NCBI GenBank assembly: GCA_003559855.1
Contig: PWJZ01000012.1
Span: 1-61,086, forward strand
Source: Bacteroidales bacterium
Lineage (GTDB): Bacteria; Bacteroidota; Bacteroidia; Bacteroidales; UBA7960
Reading direction: 5' to 3'
Length of the DNA stretch: 61,086 nucleotides
The translations under genes were made by a program, and so were the position numbers. The notes under the pieces were generated by a model that was not told the origin of the DNA, did no database searches, and saw only the letters and a program-made list of their open reading frames with translations. Each line of letters begins with the position of its first letter. The stretch's first letter is position 1. This document shows positions 25,741 through 34,875 of this stretch, piece after piece.

Positions 25741-25838
25741 GTTTTCATTTTCCAAAATAACTATCCGTTACCCTTTATTATTTACCCGTTACTAATTATT
25801 TAAACGTTTTTCAGTCATTTTTTTTACATTATAATTAA

Positions 25839-26570
25839 TTAAAACCTCAAAAGGTCTTTCATTGTTAAAAACCCTTTATTATTGACGGCAAACTCTGCAG
25901 CCATAACCGCTCCCATTGCAAATCCTTTACGTGATTTAGCCCTGTGCTTAACAGTTATTTCATCAAATTCCGATTCACAGATAATGCTATGGGTTCCGGG
26001 AACATCTCCCTGGCGTACTGCTTCTATTCCAATAATGTCTTTTTCAGATAGTTTGTCAAGCTTCCACTTTTTTTTACGATCAATTTTATTAATAATATCA
26101 TTGGCCAGCGAAATTGCCGTTCCACTGGGAGCATCAAGTTTTTTTGCATGGTGTGTTTCGGTAATTCTTATATCATAACCGGGTTGAGAGTTCATTATCC
26201 TTGCAAGGATGTTGTTCAGCTCAAACAATATGTTTACGCCGATACTGAAATTTGAAGCATAAAATAGTGTTTGACCTTTTTCCTTGCAGATCTTTCTGAC
26301 TTCATCCAGTCTGTCCAGCCATCCTGTTGTTCCTGAAACCACGGGGATGCTACGTTTGAAACATTCCAAAAAATTGTTCACCGCCGCAGTTGGTGTTGTA
26401 AACTCTAAAGCAACATCTGCGTCTGAAAGAGCCGTTGAGCTGAAATCTTCACCAGTAACCCCAGGGTCAATACGTGCCACTATTTTATGACCGCGTGAAA
26501 TACTGATCCTTTCAATCTCCCTGCCCATTCTCCCGTAACCTATTAAAGCAATTGACAGCTTGTTTGCCAT
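25839..26570 (-). CDS. dapB: 4-hydroxy-tetrahydrodipicolinate reductase
   Basis: The enzyme reduces the dihydrodipicolinate precursor on the way to lysine and diaminopimelate for the cell wall. The N-terminal nucleotide motif IALIGYGRMGREIE and the substrate-binding signature ETHHAKKLDAPSGTA are both present. It is 243 residues, a little shorter than E. coli DapB. It lies between the DUF5683 gene (66 bp) and lepB. ACAGG occurs 6 nt before the start. Confidence 0.95.
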   Translation of the reverse strand: MANKLSIALIGYGRMGREIERISISRGHKIVARIDPGVTGEDFSSTALSDADVALEFTTPTAAVNNFLECFKRSIPVVSGTTGWLDRLDEVRKICKEKGQTLFYASNFSIGVNILFELNNILARIMNSQPGYDIRITETHHAKKLDAPSGTAISLANDIINKIDRKKKWKLDKLSEKDIIGIEAVRQGDVPGTHSIICESEFDEITVKHRAKSRKGFAMGAVMAAEFAVNNKGFLTMKDLLRF

Positions 26571-26636
26571 AGTTTTCCTGTTTTTAATACGAATCCTTGA
26601 GGGTTATTACCAAAAATTTATAAATTTATCAAATAA

Positions 26637-27281
26637 TTAAAACCTGATGGTTAATTTTACCCCTGTACCAGGTTGTGATATATTACTGACATTTTCAATG
26701 AACGGTTTCATATTAAACGAAAGTTCATCAGTAATGTCAAAATCCATAAGGTGCGCATCAACGTTTGCATCAAGGATGTTGAGAATGTAGAGGGCTGCGG
26801 CTACAATATAGGTTATTTCAACGTTCCTTCGATAATAATTCATTCCCCTGCGCAACTGATCAGTAGAATATTCCGGCATATCATCAACAGTATGGGGGTT
26901 TCCGTCAAGCCTGTAATAAAATGCCCTGCGAAATTTCTGATAATAGCTGCTGTTCATATCAAGGAAATATGCTGCTGCTCCAAAGCCTGCATAAATTATT
27001 GGTACTTTCCAGTATTTCCTGTTATAAACCTGACCGAGGCCGGGCAAAGCAGCTGACAGCATGGCAGCTTTTGCAGGCAAAGGAATCCATTCCTCAGCTT
27101 CTTCCTCAAGAGAAGCTTCCTCTTCTGCCAGACCCGGCAGAAATTTTTCATCACCGGGAAGAATAACATTGAATCCGGATAAAATATATCTGTTTTCAGC
27201 ATAATTATTAGCAGGCAATAGGCCATATGACAAACAAATCAGAAAAATAACAATTCCGGTTTTAATATTAACCGGAATCAT
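26637..27281 (-). CDS. DUF5683 family membrane protein
   Basis: The protein starts best at ATG 27281, giving a signal peptide (IKTGIVIFLICLSYGLLPA); an ATG at 27332 would add 17 residues and follow parB by 7 nt. A Glu-rich linker (residues about 52-64) precedes the DUF5683 core: AAMLSAALPGLGQVYNRKYW, then a membrane segment, a YYRRNVEITYIVAAALYIL segment, and a beta tail. Function is not known. The gene is kept between parB and dapB in many Bacteroidota, which supports the identification. Confidence 0.82.
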   Translation of the reverse strand: MIPVNIKTGIVIFLICLSYGLLPANNYAENRYILSGFNVILPGDEKFLPGLAEEEASLEEEAEEWIPLPAKAAMLSAALPGLGQVYNRKYWKVPIIYAGFGAAAYFLDMNSSYYQKFRRAFYYRLDGNPHTVDDMPEYSTDQLRRGMNYYRRNVEITYIVAAALYILNILDANVDAHLMDFDITDELSFNMKPFIENVSNISQPGTGVKLTIRF

Positions 27282-27339
27282 TGTTTTACATTTTTCGGGA
27301 ATAATATCGATATATATATGCGGCGCCTGCACTTATTTA

Positions 27340-28239
27340 TTATTTTTTATTGACCAAACTAATAATTCTTTCAAATTCAGTTGAAGAGGTAAAATTGAAA
27401 ATTATTTTTCCTTTTTCGCCGTTTTTAGTTTTAACCTGAACCTTGGTACCGAAAGTTTCCGTGAGTTGATTTTGTATCTCTTCAAATATTTTTGGCAAAT
27501 TATATTGGGTTTGTTTTTTTGCGACAGTTTCCTTGTCCGGTTTTTCTTCCAGATTTTGTACTATTTCTTCTACTTGTCTTACCGAGAGATTTTGCTTGAT
27601 AATGTCGTGGTATATATCCAGTTGCGTTTGCATGTTTTCAATTGCTATTAGTATTTTCGCGTGCCCCATTGATATTTTTTCCTGCTTCAGACCTATCTGT
27701 ATTTCAGCAGGCAGTTTAAGAAGCCTTATATAATTTGCAATAACAGGGCGGCTTTTTCCGATTTTTTTGCTAAGCACTTCCTGGGTTATTTTTTGTTCAT
27801 CCAACATTCTTTGATAACCGATGGCAATTTCAATAGGATTAAGATTTTCGCGCTGAATGTTTTCTACAATAGACATTTCAAGCATCGACATATCGCCTGC
27901 TGTCCTGATATATGCAGGGATGTCGGTCAGACCGGCCATTTTTGAGGCTTTTAATCGCCTTTCACCTGCAATAAGCTGATATTTTTCGCCTTCGAGCTTT
28001 CTGACAGTTATCGGCTGTATAACTCCCTGCTCTTTAATTGAGCCGGCCAGTTCCAATAATCCATCTTCGGTGAAGTTTTCTCTCGGCTGGAACGGATTTC
28101 TTTCAATATTATCCAAAGGTATATTTGCTATGGTACCTATTGGAAGCAATTCCTTTTCTATAGTGTAGTGTTTTTTTTCACCTGTCGAATCATCAAGCAA
28201 CGCGCCCAGACCTTTTCCTAATGCTCTTTTTTTTACCAT
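27340..28239 (-). CDS. parB: Chromosome partitioning protein ParB
   Basis: The 299-residue protein is a CTP-dependent DNA clamp that loads at parS. It has IPLDNIERNPFQPRENF near the N-terminus, the box GERRLKASKMAGLTDIPAYI, the ENIQRENLNPIEIA box, and a helix-turn-helix region with SKKIGKSRPVIANYIRLLK. The C-terminal dimerisation domain is present. parA ends one base before its start, so the two form an operon. I found no parS palindrome in the window. Confidence 0.95.
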   Translation of the reverse strand: MVKKRALGKGLGALLDDSTGEKKHYTIEKELLPIGTIANIPLDNIERNPFQPRENFTEDGLLELAGSIKEQGVIQPITVRKLEGEKYQLIAGERRLKASKMAGLTDIPAYIRTAGDMSMLEMSIVENIQRENLNPIEIAIGYQRMLDEQKITQEVLSKKIGKSRPVIANYIRLLKLPAEIQIGLKQEKISMGHAKILIAIENMQTQLDIYHDIIKQNLSVRQVEEIVQNLEEKPDKETVAKKQTQYNLPKIFEEIQNQLTETFGTKVQVKTKNGEKGKIIFNFTSSTEFERIISLVNKK

Positions 28240-28240
28240 C

Positions 28241-29044
28241 TTAAATATTTATGTTTTTTTCTTTTTGCTCAATTTTGGTCATGTTGTTCTTCTGGAGTAT
28301 TTCCCGTGCCAGATTCAAATGGTTAATAGCTCCTTTGCTTTGAGCATCATGCATAATGACTGTTTCACCAAAGCTTGGAGCTTCTCCAAGCTTTATATTT
28401 CTTTGAATAATAGTATCAAAAACCAACTCCTGAAAATGCATTCTAACATCCTCCACAACCTGGTTTGAAAGACGTAAACGGCTATCGTACATGGTCAAAA
28501 GTATTCCTTCTATTTCAAGCTTTGGGTTTAACCTTGTCTGAACTATTTTAATGGTATTTAATAATTTGCCCAAACCTTCCAGTGCAAAATATTCGCATTG
28601 TACGGGTATGATAACGGAATCTGCAGCCGTAAGAGCATTAACGGTTATTAAACCCAGGGAAGGTGAACAGTCAATGAAAACAAAATCATAATTGTCTTTG
28701 ATCTGATCTACAACCTTTTTCATCATCTTCTCACGATTGGGAAGATTGATTATTTCTATCTCAGCACCAACAAGATCAATATGTGCAGGTATTAAATCCA
28801 GGTTGGGAGTGGATGTGTTTAACATTATGTTCTTCGGTTCAACATCATCAATAATACATTCGTAAATACTTGTTTTTATAACCTTAGGATCAAAACCCAC
28901 CCCCGATGTGGCATTTGACTGTGGATCAGCATCAATGAGCAGTGTCTTGTAATCAAGTACAGCAAGACTGGCTGCAAGATTGATGGCAGTGGTTGTTTTA
29001 CCTACACCGCCTTTTTGATTGGCTATAGTTATTACTTTACTCAT
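28241..29044 (-). CDS. parA: Chromosome partitioning ATPase ParA (Soj)
   Basis: The deviant Walker A motif KGGVGKTT (residues 11-18) with the signature lysine at the start, the ADPQSNAT segment and the FVFIDCSPSLG Walker B region define a ParA/Soj ATPase of 267 residues. It drives segregation of ParB-parS complexes. Two candidate -7 elements lie upstream. Confidence 0.96.
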   Translation of the reverse strand: MSKVITIANQKGGVGKTTTAINLAASLAVLDYKTLLIDADPQSNATSGVGFDPKVIKTSIYECIIDDVEPKNIMLNTSTPNLDLIPAHIDLVGAEIEIINLPNREKMMKKVVDQIKDNYDFVFIDCSPSLGLITVNALTAADSVIIPVQCEYFALEGLGKLLNTIKIVQTRLNPKLEIEGILLTMYDSRLRLSNQVVEDVRMHFQELVFDTIIQRNIKLGEAPSFGETVIMHDAQSKGAINHLNLAREILQKNNMTKIEQKEKNINI

Positions 29045-29432
29045 ACGTGATTTTTGGTATTGCTTAATTTATGTATTTCAAATTTTATTTTTCTATCAAA
29101 AATATCTGTTTTATTTCTGTTTTATTGATAACATTTTTTAACCATAAAAATTGTGGCTAAAAAAAATAAATGTTTATTAAACATGCCTGTAGCAGGGTTT
29201 TCATGAAGGCATAAAACATTTTACCCTAAGCTGCAAATTTACAATTTTAGGATGCTTTTAAAGTAGTTTTTTAAAAAAAGTTATTAATAATTGATAAATT
29301 ATGGCTTATATGCCTGAATATCAAAGGTTGTAATATTTGTTAATAATGCCGTATGAAATATGCTGTCTGTGAAAAAGTGCAGATCCGGCTTTTCATCAGT
29401 GTCTTTCCTGTTTTAACCAGTTTGTGGTGTAG
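29045..29432. other. Intergenic region upstream of parA
   Basis: The 388 bp hold no gene. Minus-strand matches to TAnnTTTG occur at 29104-29097 (TATTTTTG, 46-nt leader to parA) and at 29241-29234 (TAAATTTG, about 185-nt leader). Neither has a proper -33 TTG. No clear terminator for the upstream PUR gene and no parS site was seen. Confidence 0.45.
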
Positions 29433-30014
29433 TTAATTATCCTCTTCCTTATTCTTTTTGTCTTTCTTGTCTTCTTTCTTTACATTTTCTTTCTTTTCTT
29501 CTTCTTCTTCTTCTTTACTTTCTGACTTTCCCTGATCATTGTCCTCTTGATTCCCTTCCTCATTATCTTCTTCTTGATCCTTATCCGTTGCTTTTACATC
29601 TTTTTCATCCTTTTCCGTGCTTTCTTCCGATGTTTTGTCTTCTTTCTGTTCGTCCGGTTCTTCTTTTGCCTTTTCTGTTTTTTCCTTATCCAAATCCTCA
29701 AATTTCACATCATCAAACCCCGGCTTTTCTGACTCATCAGTATAATCTTCAGGATTGCTTGTTTCAATGAAGGAAAAAGATTCTTTTAAAGCATCGGTGA
29801 ATTTGTCAAAATCCTCAGGATAGAGAAACAATTTGTGTTTTTCATAATAGAACTTTCCGCTCTGCTGGTTAAAACGTTTTTTACTTTCTGTTATCGTCAG
29901 ATAAAATTCATTTGAACGGGTGGTCTTGACATCAAAAAAATATGTACGCTTTCCCGCTCTGATCGTCTTTGTAAATACTTCCCCTCTCGGGCCTTTGCTA
30001 CCTTGATCGTCCAT
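29433..30014 (-). CDS. DUF3276 PUR-family nucleic-acid-binding protein with long acidic/basic tail
   Basis: Residues 1-95 form the PUR-alpha-like domain of DUF3276: EVFTKTIRAGKRTYFFDVK, then NEFYLTITESKKRF and KHKLFLYPEDFDKFTDAL. Such domains bind single-stranded purine-rich nucleic acid. Residues about 98-193 are an extended, disordered tail composed almost only of Glu, Asp, Lys, Asn and Gln. Homologues known to me are shorter. The coding strand of the tail is correspondingly purine-rich, so the gene carries a long GA tract of the kind the protein might itself bind. It is divergent from nusB. Confidence 0.88.
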   Translation of the reverse strand: MDDQGSKGPRGEVFTKTIRAGKRTYFFDVKTTRSNEFYLTITESKKRFNQQSGKFYYEKHKLFLYPEDFDKFTDALKESFSFIETSNPEDYTDESEKPGFDDVKFEDLDKEKTEKAKEEPDEQKEDKTSEESTEKDEKDVKATDKDQEEDNEEGNQEDNDQGKSESKEEEEEEKKENVKKEDKKDKKNKEEDN

Positions 30015-30045
30015 AAATCCTCTTTTCGTTTTTTATTACATTTGC

Positions 30046-30053
30046 CAAATATA
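30046..30053 (-). promoter_or_regulatory. Candidate -7 element for the PUR-family gene
   Basis: TATATTTG followed by GC on the minus strand lies 32-39 nt before the ATG. A TTTG 28 nt further up is too distant for a standard -33. Confidence 0.42.
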
Positions 30054-30166
30054 CATGAAATTTTATATATTGTTTGGTTTACAAAAAAAAACCATCAATA
30101 CAGTTTCAAATATTAATACAAATTTAATGAATAACTATCAATTATTTAAGGTTTTTTACCACTTTT

Positions 30167-30198
30167 TTTGAACGTATAATTAAAAAAAATTACTTTTG
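30167..30198 (+). promoter_or_regulatory. Promoter of nusB
   Basis: TTTG at 30167-30170, 20 nt, then TACTTTTG at 30191-30198: a complete Bacteroidota promoter. Transcription would start near 30205, 76 nt before the ATG at 30281. Confidence 0.6.
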
Positions 30199-30280
30199 CC
30201 TGTCATTTATGTGAAATCTGATCATGATCAATCATTAACAACGGATTGAATCTGTAAATCTTTAACGTTATTTGCATTTT

Positions 30281-31234
30281 ATGCTCAACAGAAGGCACTT
30301 GAGAGTAAAAGTATTACAAGTTCTGTATGCATTTTTTCAAACTGCTAACGATGATCTTGTAAGCGGTGAAAAGGAATTATTTCTCAATATAAGCAAAACA
30401 TTTGAGCTTTATCTTCATCAGTTATTGCTTATCGGAGAAATTGGATATGTGGCAAAAAAATATTTTGACGAGCGTAATCTTAGCAACCTCTCTCAAAACA
30501 ATGATATCCAATCAGCTTTAAAATTCCCTGAAAATTGTATAATCAAGCTTTTGCATGAAAGCAAATCGCTTAACCGGGCTTGTAAAGATAAAAGTATTAG
30601 CTGGTCAAACGAATATGACCTGGTCAGGAAGATTTTCTTTCATATTCGCAGATCTGAAATCTACAGGAATTATATTGAAAAAGGTGAACATACTTTTGAA
30701 GAAGAAAAAAAGTTTGTTCTGGATATCTACAAAACCCTTATCTGTAACTTTGAATTGCTTCATCATTATTACGAAGAAAAATCTATTTACTGGATCGATG
30801 ACTGGGAGCTTGTTTACAGGATGTCCATAAGAACTATAAAGGATCTGAATGAAAAAAACGATGATATAAAACTGATGGATCTTTATAAAGATGACTCCGA
30901 TAAGAAATTTGCCGGAGAATTATTCAATAAAACCGTTTTAAACCATAAGGAATTTGACCCAATGATCAATGAAAAAACAAAAAACTGGGATATTGAACGC
31001 ATCGCCCTTATGGATATTATCCTGATGAAAATGGCATTGACAGAACTGTTGAAATTTCCTGAAATACCTGTAAAAGTTACGCTTAACGAGTACATAGAGC
31101 TTTCAAAAATGTACAGTACCCCAAAAAGTAAGGTGTTTATCAACGGTGTTCTCGACAAGCTTGTTGAAGACCTTGAAAAAGAAGGTAAAATCAAAAAAAG
31201 CGGAAAAGGACTTATAAGTAATACATATTCTTAA
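30281..31234 (+). CDS. nusB: Transcription antitermination protein NusB
   Basis: NusB joins NusE and other factors in antitermination of rRNA operons. The start MLNRRHLRVKVLQVLYAF matches the Bacteroidota family; an upstream TTG at 30272 is not needed. The C-terminal helical NusB core ends with IPVKVTLNEYIELSKMYST and FINGVLDKLV, the most conserved part. At 317 residues it is the extended form usual in this phylum. yajC, ybbR and coaE follow on the same strand. Confidence 0.92.
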   Translation: MLNRRHLRVKVLQVLYAFFQTANDDLVSGEKELFLNISKTFELYLHQLLLIGEIGYVAKKYFDERNLSNLSQNNDIQSALKFPENCIIKLLHESKSLNRACKDKSISWSNEYDLVRKIFFHIRRSEIYRNYIEKGEHTFEEEKKFVLDIYKTLICNFELLHHYYEEKSIYWIDDWELVYRMSIRTIKDLNEKNDDIKLMDLYKDDSDKKFAGELFNKTVLNHKEFDPMINEKTKNWDIERIALMDIILMKMALTELLKFPEIPVKVTLNEYIELSKMYSTPKSKVFINGVLDKLVEDLEKEGKIKKSGKGLISNTYS

Positions 31235-31372
31235 ATTTATTAATTTTGATACCGTCTAAAAAATCAAGTAAATATTTATAATAATCAGTCAGTTCTATTT
31301 ACCGATATATGTATCTTTAAAAATTACCATTAAACAAACTTTTTTAAATAAACAGTAAAACAAAAAATAATT

Positions 31373-31699
31373 ATGAATTATCTTATGGTATTATTAATGC
31401 AGCAGCAGGAAAACGGCGGTGGTTTTCACACTTTGATCTTTTTATTATTGATCATAGTTGTATTTTACATGTTTTTTATAAGACCGCAGATGAAAAAGTC
31501 GAAGGATTTGCGCAGATATCGCGAAAATCTGAAAAAAGGAGACAAAATAATAACTATCGGGGGCATCCATGGCAAGATTGTAGAAATGCAGGAAAAAAAT
31601 GTAACCATAGAGGTTGAAGGTCAAAACCGTCTTAAAATAGAAAAATCAGCCATTGCAATGGACGGACCTTCTGAAACACTGGATTCAAAAAGACAGTAA
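31373..31699 (+). CDS. yajC: Preprotein translocase accessory subunit YajC
   Basis: The 108-residue protein has one membrane segment (residues about 20-37, LIFLLLIIVVFYMFF) followed directly by IRPQMKKSKDLRRYRENLKK and the KGDKIITIGGIHGKIVE domain characteristic of YajC. It associates with SecDF in the inner membrane. The ybbR-like gene begins 50 bp downstream. Confidence 0.94.
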   Translation: MNYLMVLLMQQQENGGGFHTLIFLLLIIVVFYMFFIRPQMKKSKDLRRYRENLKKGDKIITIGGIHGKIVEMQEKNVTIEVEGQNRLKIEKSAIAMDGPSETLDSKRQ

Positions 31700-31748
31700 T
31701 GCCGATATTGAGAAATATTGTTTTTGTATTTATAATTCCTGCAGTTTC

Positions 31749-32198
31749 GTGAAAAAAATATTTCAAACTACCAATGCCGGAAAAATTTTTCCTAAAGACC
31801 CCAAAAGAAGAAAAAAGATATATACGTTTTCTTCTTTTATTCTTTTAAGCATATTGTTTTGGTTGATCATAAAATTATCGCAGGATGGTGAAGCCCGTTT
31901 TAAGCTTAAGATAGACATGGAAAATACTCCTGCTGATATGGTCATTGAAGAAATGAGCCATAAAAAGATTACCGTCGATTTGCGAGCTCTCGGAGCGAGA
32001 TTGCTTTACACAAAACTGGTAAGACGACCGCTTTTAATTGAATTGGACTTTGCCCGGTTGGATAAAATAGAAAAAAACGGAAAATATTATTATATCACCG
32101 GCCGGCAACTGGCATTGTACCTGCCAACTTTTCTGTACGAAGAATCAGAAATTATTTCTGTATACCCCGACACATTATTTGTGAAAATTAAAGAATAA
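31749..32198 (+). CDS. YbbR/CdaR-like domain protein
   Basis: The best start is GTG 31749 (MKKIFQTTNAG), 50 bp after yajC; an ATG at 31653 would overlap yajC by 47 bases and add 32 unlikely residues. One membrane segment (residues about 28-43, FSSFILLSILFWLIIKL) is followed by a periplasmic domain with VIEEMSHKKITVDLRALG and a late SEIISVYPDTLFVKI that fits a YbbR repeat. YbbR proteins regulate diadenylate cyclase in Firmicutes; no cyclase gene is beside it here. Its position between yajC and coaE is conserved in Bacteroidota. Confidence 0.72.
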   Translation: MKKIFQTTNAGKIFPKDPKRRKKIYTFSSFILLSILFWLIIKLSQDGEARFKLKIDMENTPADMVIEEMSHKKITVDLRALGARLLYTKLVRRPLLIELDFARLDKIEKNGKYYYITGRQLALYLPTFLYEESEIISVYPDTLFVKIKE

Positions 32199-32373
32199 GA
32201 ATAGATCAAAAGTTATTTTTCCTACTATAAAGTAAATCAGGTATAATTAATTATTAAATATGATGACAAAAAGCAGAAGCAATAACCTTACACTATATTC
32301 CCCTGCCAATTTTACCGCAGCATATTGCGCAATAAAACCGTAATGTTTTTTCGAAAAATAAATTTTTTCTGTA

Positions 32374-32982
32374 ATGATTAGAGTCGGAATAACCGGAAAT
32401 ATGGGAAGCGGAAAAACCACCGTTTGTAAAATATTTAAATTGCTTGATATTGACATCTATTATGCTGACGACAGAGCCAAGGAAATCCTTCACAGCGACA
32501 AATCAAAAAAAATAGTCAGGGAGCTTTTTGGAAATAAGGTTTTTGATGACCAGGGAAACCTTGTTAACCATAAACTTGCCCGGATAGTTTTCAATGACAC
32601 TGATGCCCTTAAAAGGCTTAACAGCCTGATACATCCACTGGTTATTGAAGATTTTGATAATTGGGCTAATGTTCGCAAATCTCACCATTATGTTTTGAAG
32701 GAAGCAGCTTTATTATATGAAACAGGAAGCTATAAGAACCTCGATAAAATAATTGTGGTCGCATCACCGGTTAGTCTTATGATAGAAAGGGTGCAAAAGC
32801 ATGATAATGTTTCAGCCGAATCGATAAAAAAACGCCTTGCAAATCAAACAGACCAGCAAACAAAAATAAATAAAGCCGATTATGTGATCCGTAACGATGA
32901 AAAAAAACTATTGATACCCCAGGTAATTGATGTGCACAGCAAGCTTTTAAAAACAGCACTTAATAAGCCGGAAAAAAAATGA
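32374..32982 (+). CDS. coaE: Dephospho-CoA kinase
   Basis: The enzyme performs the last step of coenzyme A synthesis. The P-loop GNMGSGKTT occurs at residues 8-16; the substrate segment YYADDRAKEIL and the lid region with RVQKHDNVSAESIKKRLANQ follow. Length 202 residues fits the family. It follows ybbR with a 175-bp gap. Confidence 0.95.
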   Translation: MIRVGITGNMGSGKTTVCKIFKLLDIDIYYADDRAKEILHSDKSKKIVRELFGNKVFDDQGNLVNHKLARIVFNDTDALKRLNSLIHPLVIEDFDNWANVRKSHHYVLKEAALLYETGSYKNLDKIIVVASPVSLMIERVQKHDNVSAESIKKRLANQTDQQTKINKADYVIRNDEKKLLIPQVIDVHSKLLKTALNKPEKK

Positions 32983-33072
32983 TTTTTTCGAAATCAATGT
33001 TATTGGATTATTTGTTAATATACGTAAGATTGTGCAATTAACAATAATTCAATTATTTTTTCCGTTAACCGA

Positions 33073-33080
33073 TAAGTTTG
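33073..33080 (+). promoter_or_regulatory. Candidate -7 element for porQ
   Basis: TAAGTTTG matches TAnnTTTG and would start transcription near 33087, 30 nt before the TTG start codon. No -33 box at the usual distance. Confidence 0.4.
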
Positions 33081-33116
33081 ATATAAGAACAAAATGACAA
33101 AAGATATTACACTATT

Positions 33117-34175
33117 TTGAAAAACACCATTATTTTAAGATCCATATTATTTCTGACATTTTGCTTTATTGTCAATCCTTTGATTTCACAGAGCGGCAGG
33201 GTTTATGAGTTTCTTAACCTTCCGGCTTCGGCACGGATGACAGCCATTGGCGGTTATGGAATTCCCGATACCGGCGATGATATCAATATGGCGTTATTTT
33301 ACCCTTCACTTATCAGTAGTGCAATGCACCAGCACCTGACACTCAATTTTGTCAGTTATTTTGATGACATTCATTACGGTACTGCTGCTTATTCCCAAAC
33401 CTTCGAAAAGCTCGGAAGTTTTACGGGCAGGGTACATTATATCAGTTATGGCAAATTTGATGAAAGAGATGAGGTCGGTGAAGATCTCGGCACATTCAGT
33501 GCTGGCGAATATGCATTTATTATTGGATGGGGGAGACAGTTAAGCGATCATTTTCATATTGGAAGTAACCTTAAGCTGATCGGTTCCGATTTTTACAGGT
33601 ATAGTTCTTATGGTATTGCCGTTGACGTTTCGGGTAGCTATATTAATCATGAACGATTATTTGCAGCAAGCATATTGTTCAAAAATATAGGCAGGCAGAT
33701 AACCTATTATCACGGCGGAAATAACGAACCGCTGCCTTTTGAGATCGTTGCGGGAGTATCAAAAAGACTTCTCAATGCACCAATCAGGCTGTTTGGTGTG
33801 GCGCATAATCTGCAGAAATGGGACCTTACCTACGACAGGCATGTAGAATCAGGATATATGCCTGCAGAAACCGAAGCCTCAAGAGAAGATAATATTGGCG
33901 ATTTTGCCGATCGCCTTATGCATCATATCATTCTGGGCATAGAATTTCTTCCTACCGATAATCTGAGTTTTCATATTGGTTATAACTACAGGCGCCGCCA
34001 GGAAATGAAAGTTGAAAGCAGGTTGTCAACGGTAGGATTTTCATGGGGGCTAGGGTTGAAAATATCGAGGTTTCAATTCAGCTACGGCCGGTCTCATTAT
34101 CATCTTGCCGGCTCTCCCAACCATATTACGGTATTATTCAATGTAGGAGATGTTCTTAAAGATTTCAGGGAATAA
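33117..34175 (+). CDS. porQ: Type IX secretion system protein PorQ
   Basis: The protein is a predicted outer-membrane beta-barrel of the FadL/PorV-like group, known to belong to the type IX secretion attachment machinery. A signal peptide ends near LISQ|SG, and the conserved block RVYEFLNLPASARMTAIGG follows, then barrel strands to the end. The start codon is TTG, since no in-frame ATG precedes the signal peptide; an 8-codon ATG frame at 33094-33120 overlaps it and may couple translation. Length 352 fits PorQ. It indicates that this organism has type IX secretion, although no other T9SS gene is in the window. Confidence 0.85.
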   Translation: MKNTIILRSILFLTFCFIVNPLISQSGRVYEFLNLPASARMTAIGGYGIPDTGDDINMALFYPSLISSAMHQHLTLNFVSYFDDIHYGTAAYSQTFEKLGSFTGRVHYISYGKFDERDEVGEDLGTFSAGEYAFIIGWGRQLSDHFHIGSNLKLIGSDFYRYSSYGIAVDVSGSYINHERLFAASILFKNIGRQITYYHGGNNEPLPFEIVAGVSKRLLNAPIRLFGVAHNLQKWDLTYDRHVESGYMPAETEASREDNIGDFADRLMHHIILGIEFLPTDNLSFHIGYNYRRRQEMKVESRLSTVGFSWGLGLKISRFQFSYGRSHYHLAGSPNHITVLFNVGDVLKDFRE

Positions 34176-34229
34176 AGAGGCACAACAGGGCAATTGACAA
34201 AGGCGAAAGCAGGGAGTATAATCTTGTAA

Positions 34230-34871
34230 TTATTTTTTTCTTATCATCATTAACCCGTCACGAAAGGGTAGCAGCAGATTTTCAGTACGCGGATCGGCAG
34301 CCACAAAGTTGTTGAATTCAATGATCGCCCGGGTTTCATTATCACCCTTTTCCGGTTCTTTTAGCACTTTCCCGCTCCATAAAACGTTATCGGCAATTAT
34401 CACACCTCCTTTTGCCAGCTTTCCCATTGCCATCTCATAATATTCAGGATAATTCTCTTTATCAGCATCAATATAAACCAGTTCAAAAACCTCATCAAGA
34501 GAGGGTATTACATCAAGCGCTTCTCCAATATGCAATATGATTTTATCTTTCAAACCTGCCTTGGCAATATATTTTCTGATAATATCATCAAGTTCGGGAT
34601 TTTTTTCTATTGTATGTAGTAATCCTTTACCTGTCAGTCCCTGCGCCAAACATATTGCCGAATAACCTGTATAAGTTCCCAGTTCAAGTATACGATCCGG
34701 CTTTATCATATGGCTGATGATCTGAAGCAATTTGCCCTGCAGTTTACCACACAACATCCTTGGCCGCAATACCTTGATATTGGTCTCACGCGCAAGCTGA
34801 TACAAAAACCCGGTTTCATCGGTTGTAATTCTTTCAGCGTAATCTTCAAAATCTTTCAAACCTAACCCCAT
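34230..34871 (-). CDS. Class I SAM O-methyltransferase (TrmR/YrrM-like)
   Basis: The 213-residue enzyme is of the catechol O-methyltransferase type: RILELGTYTGYSAICLAQGL is motif I, and FELVYIDADKENYPEYYEMA supplies the acidic metal ligands. Family members include TrmR, which methylates 5-hydroxyuridine in tRNA; small-molecule substrates are possible. I start at ATG 34871 (MGLGLKDFEDYAE); the longer frame to 34931 lies inside the M16 gene. It is the last gene of a four-gene minus-strand operon (yqgF, def, M16 peptidase, this). Confidence 0.87.
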   Translation of the reverse strand: MGLGLKDFEDYAERITTDETGFLYQLARETNIKVLRPRMLCGKLQGKLLQIISHMIKPDRILELGTYTGYSAICLAQGLTGKGLLHTIEKNPELDDIIRKYIAKAGLKDKIILHIGEALDVIPSLDEVFELVYIDADKENYPEYYEMAMGKLAKGGVIIADNVLWSGKVLKEPEKGDNETRAIIEFNNFVAADPRTENLLLPFRDGLMMIRKK

Positions 34872-34875
34872 CTTT

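Noticed and set aside
27340-29432. parS site near parAB
   Set aside because: I looked for TGTTNCACGTGNAACA-like palindromes here and in the rest of the window and found none.
29547-29770. Plus-strand open frames opposite the PUR gene tail
   Set aside because: They are the hydrophobic antisense shadow of the Glu/Lys-rich coding tract.
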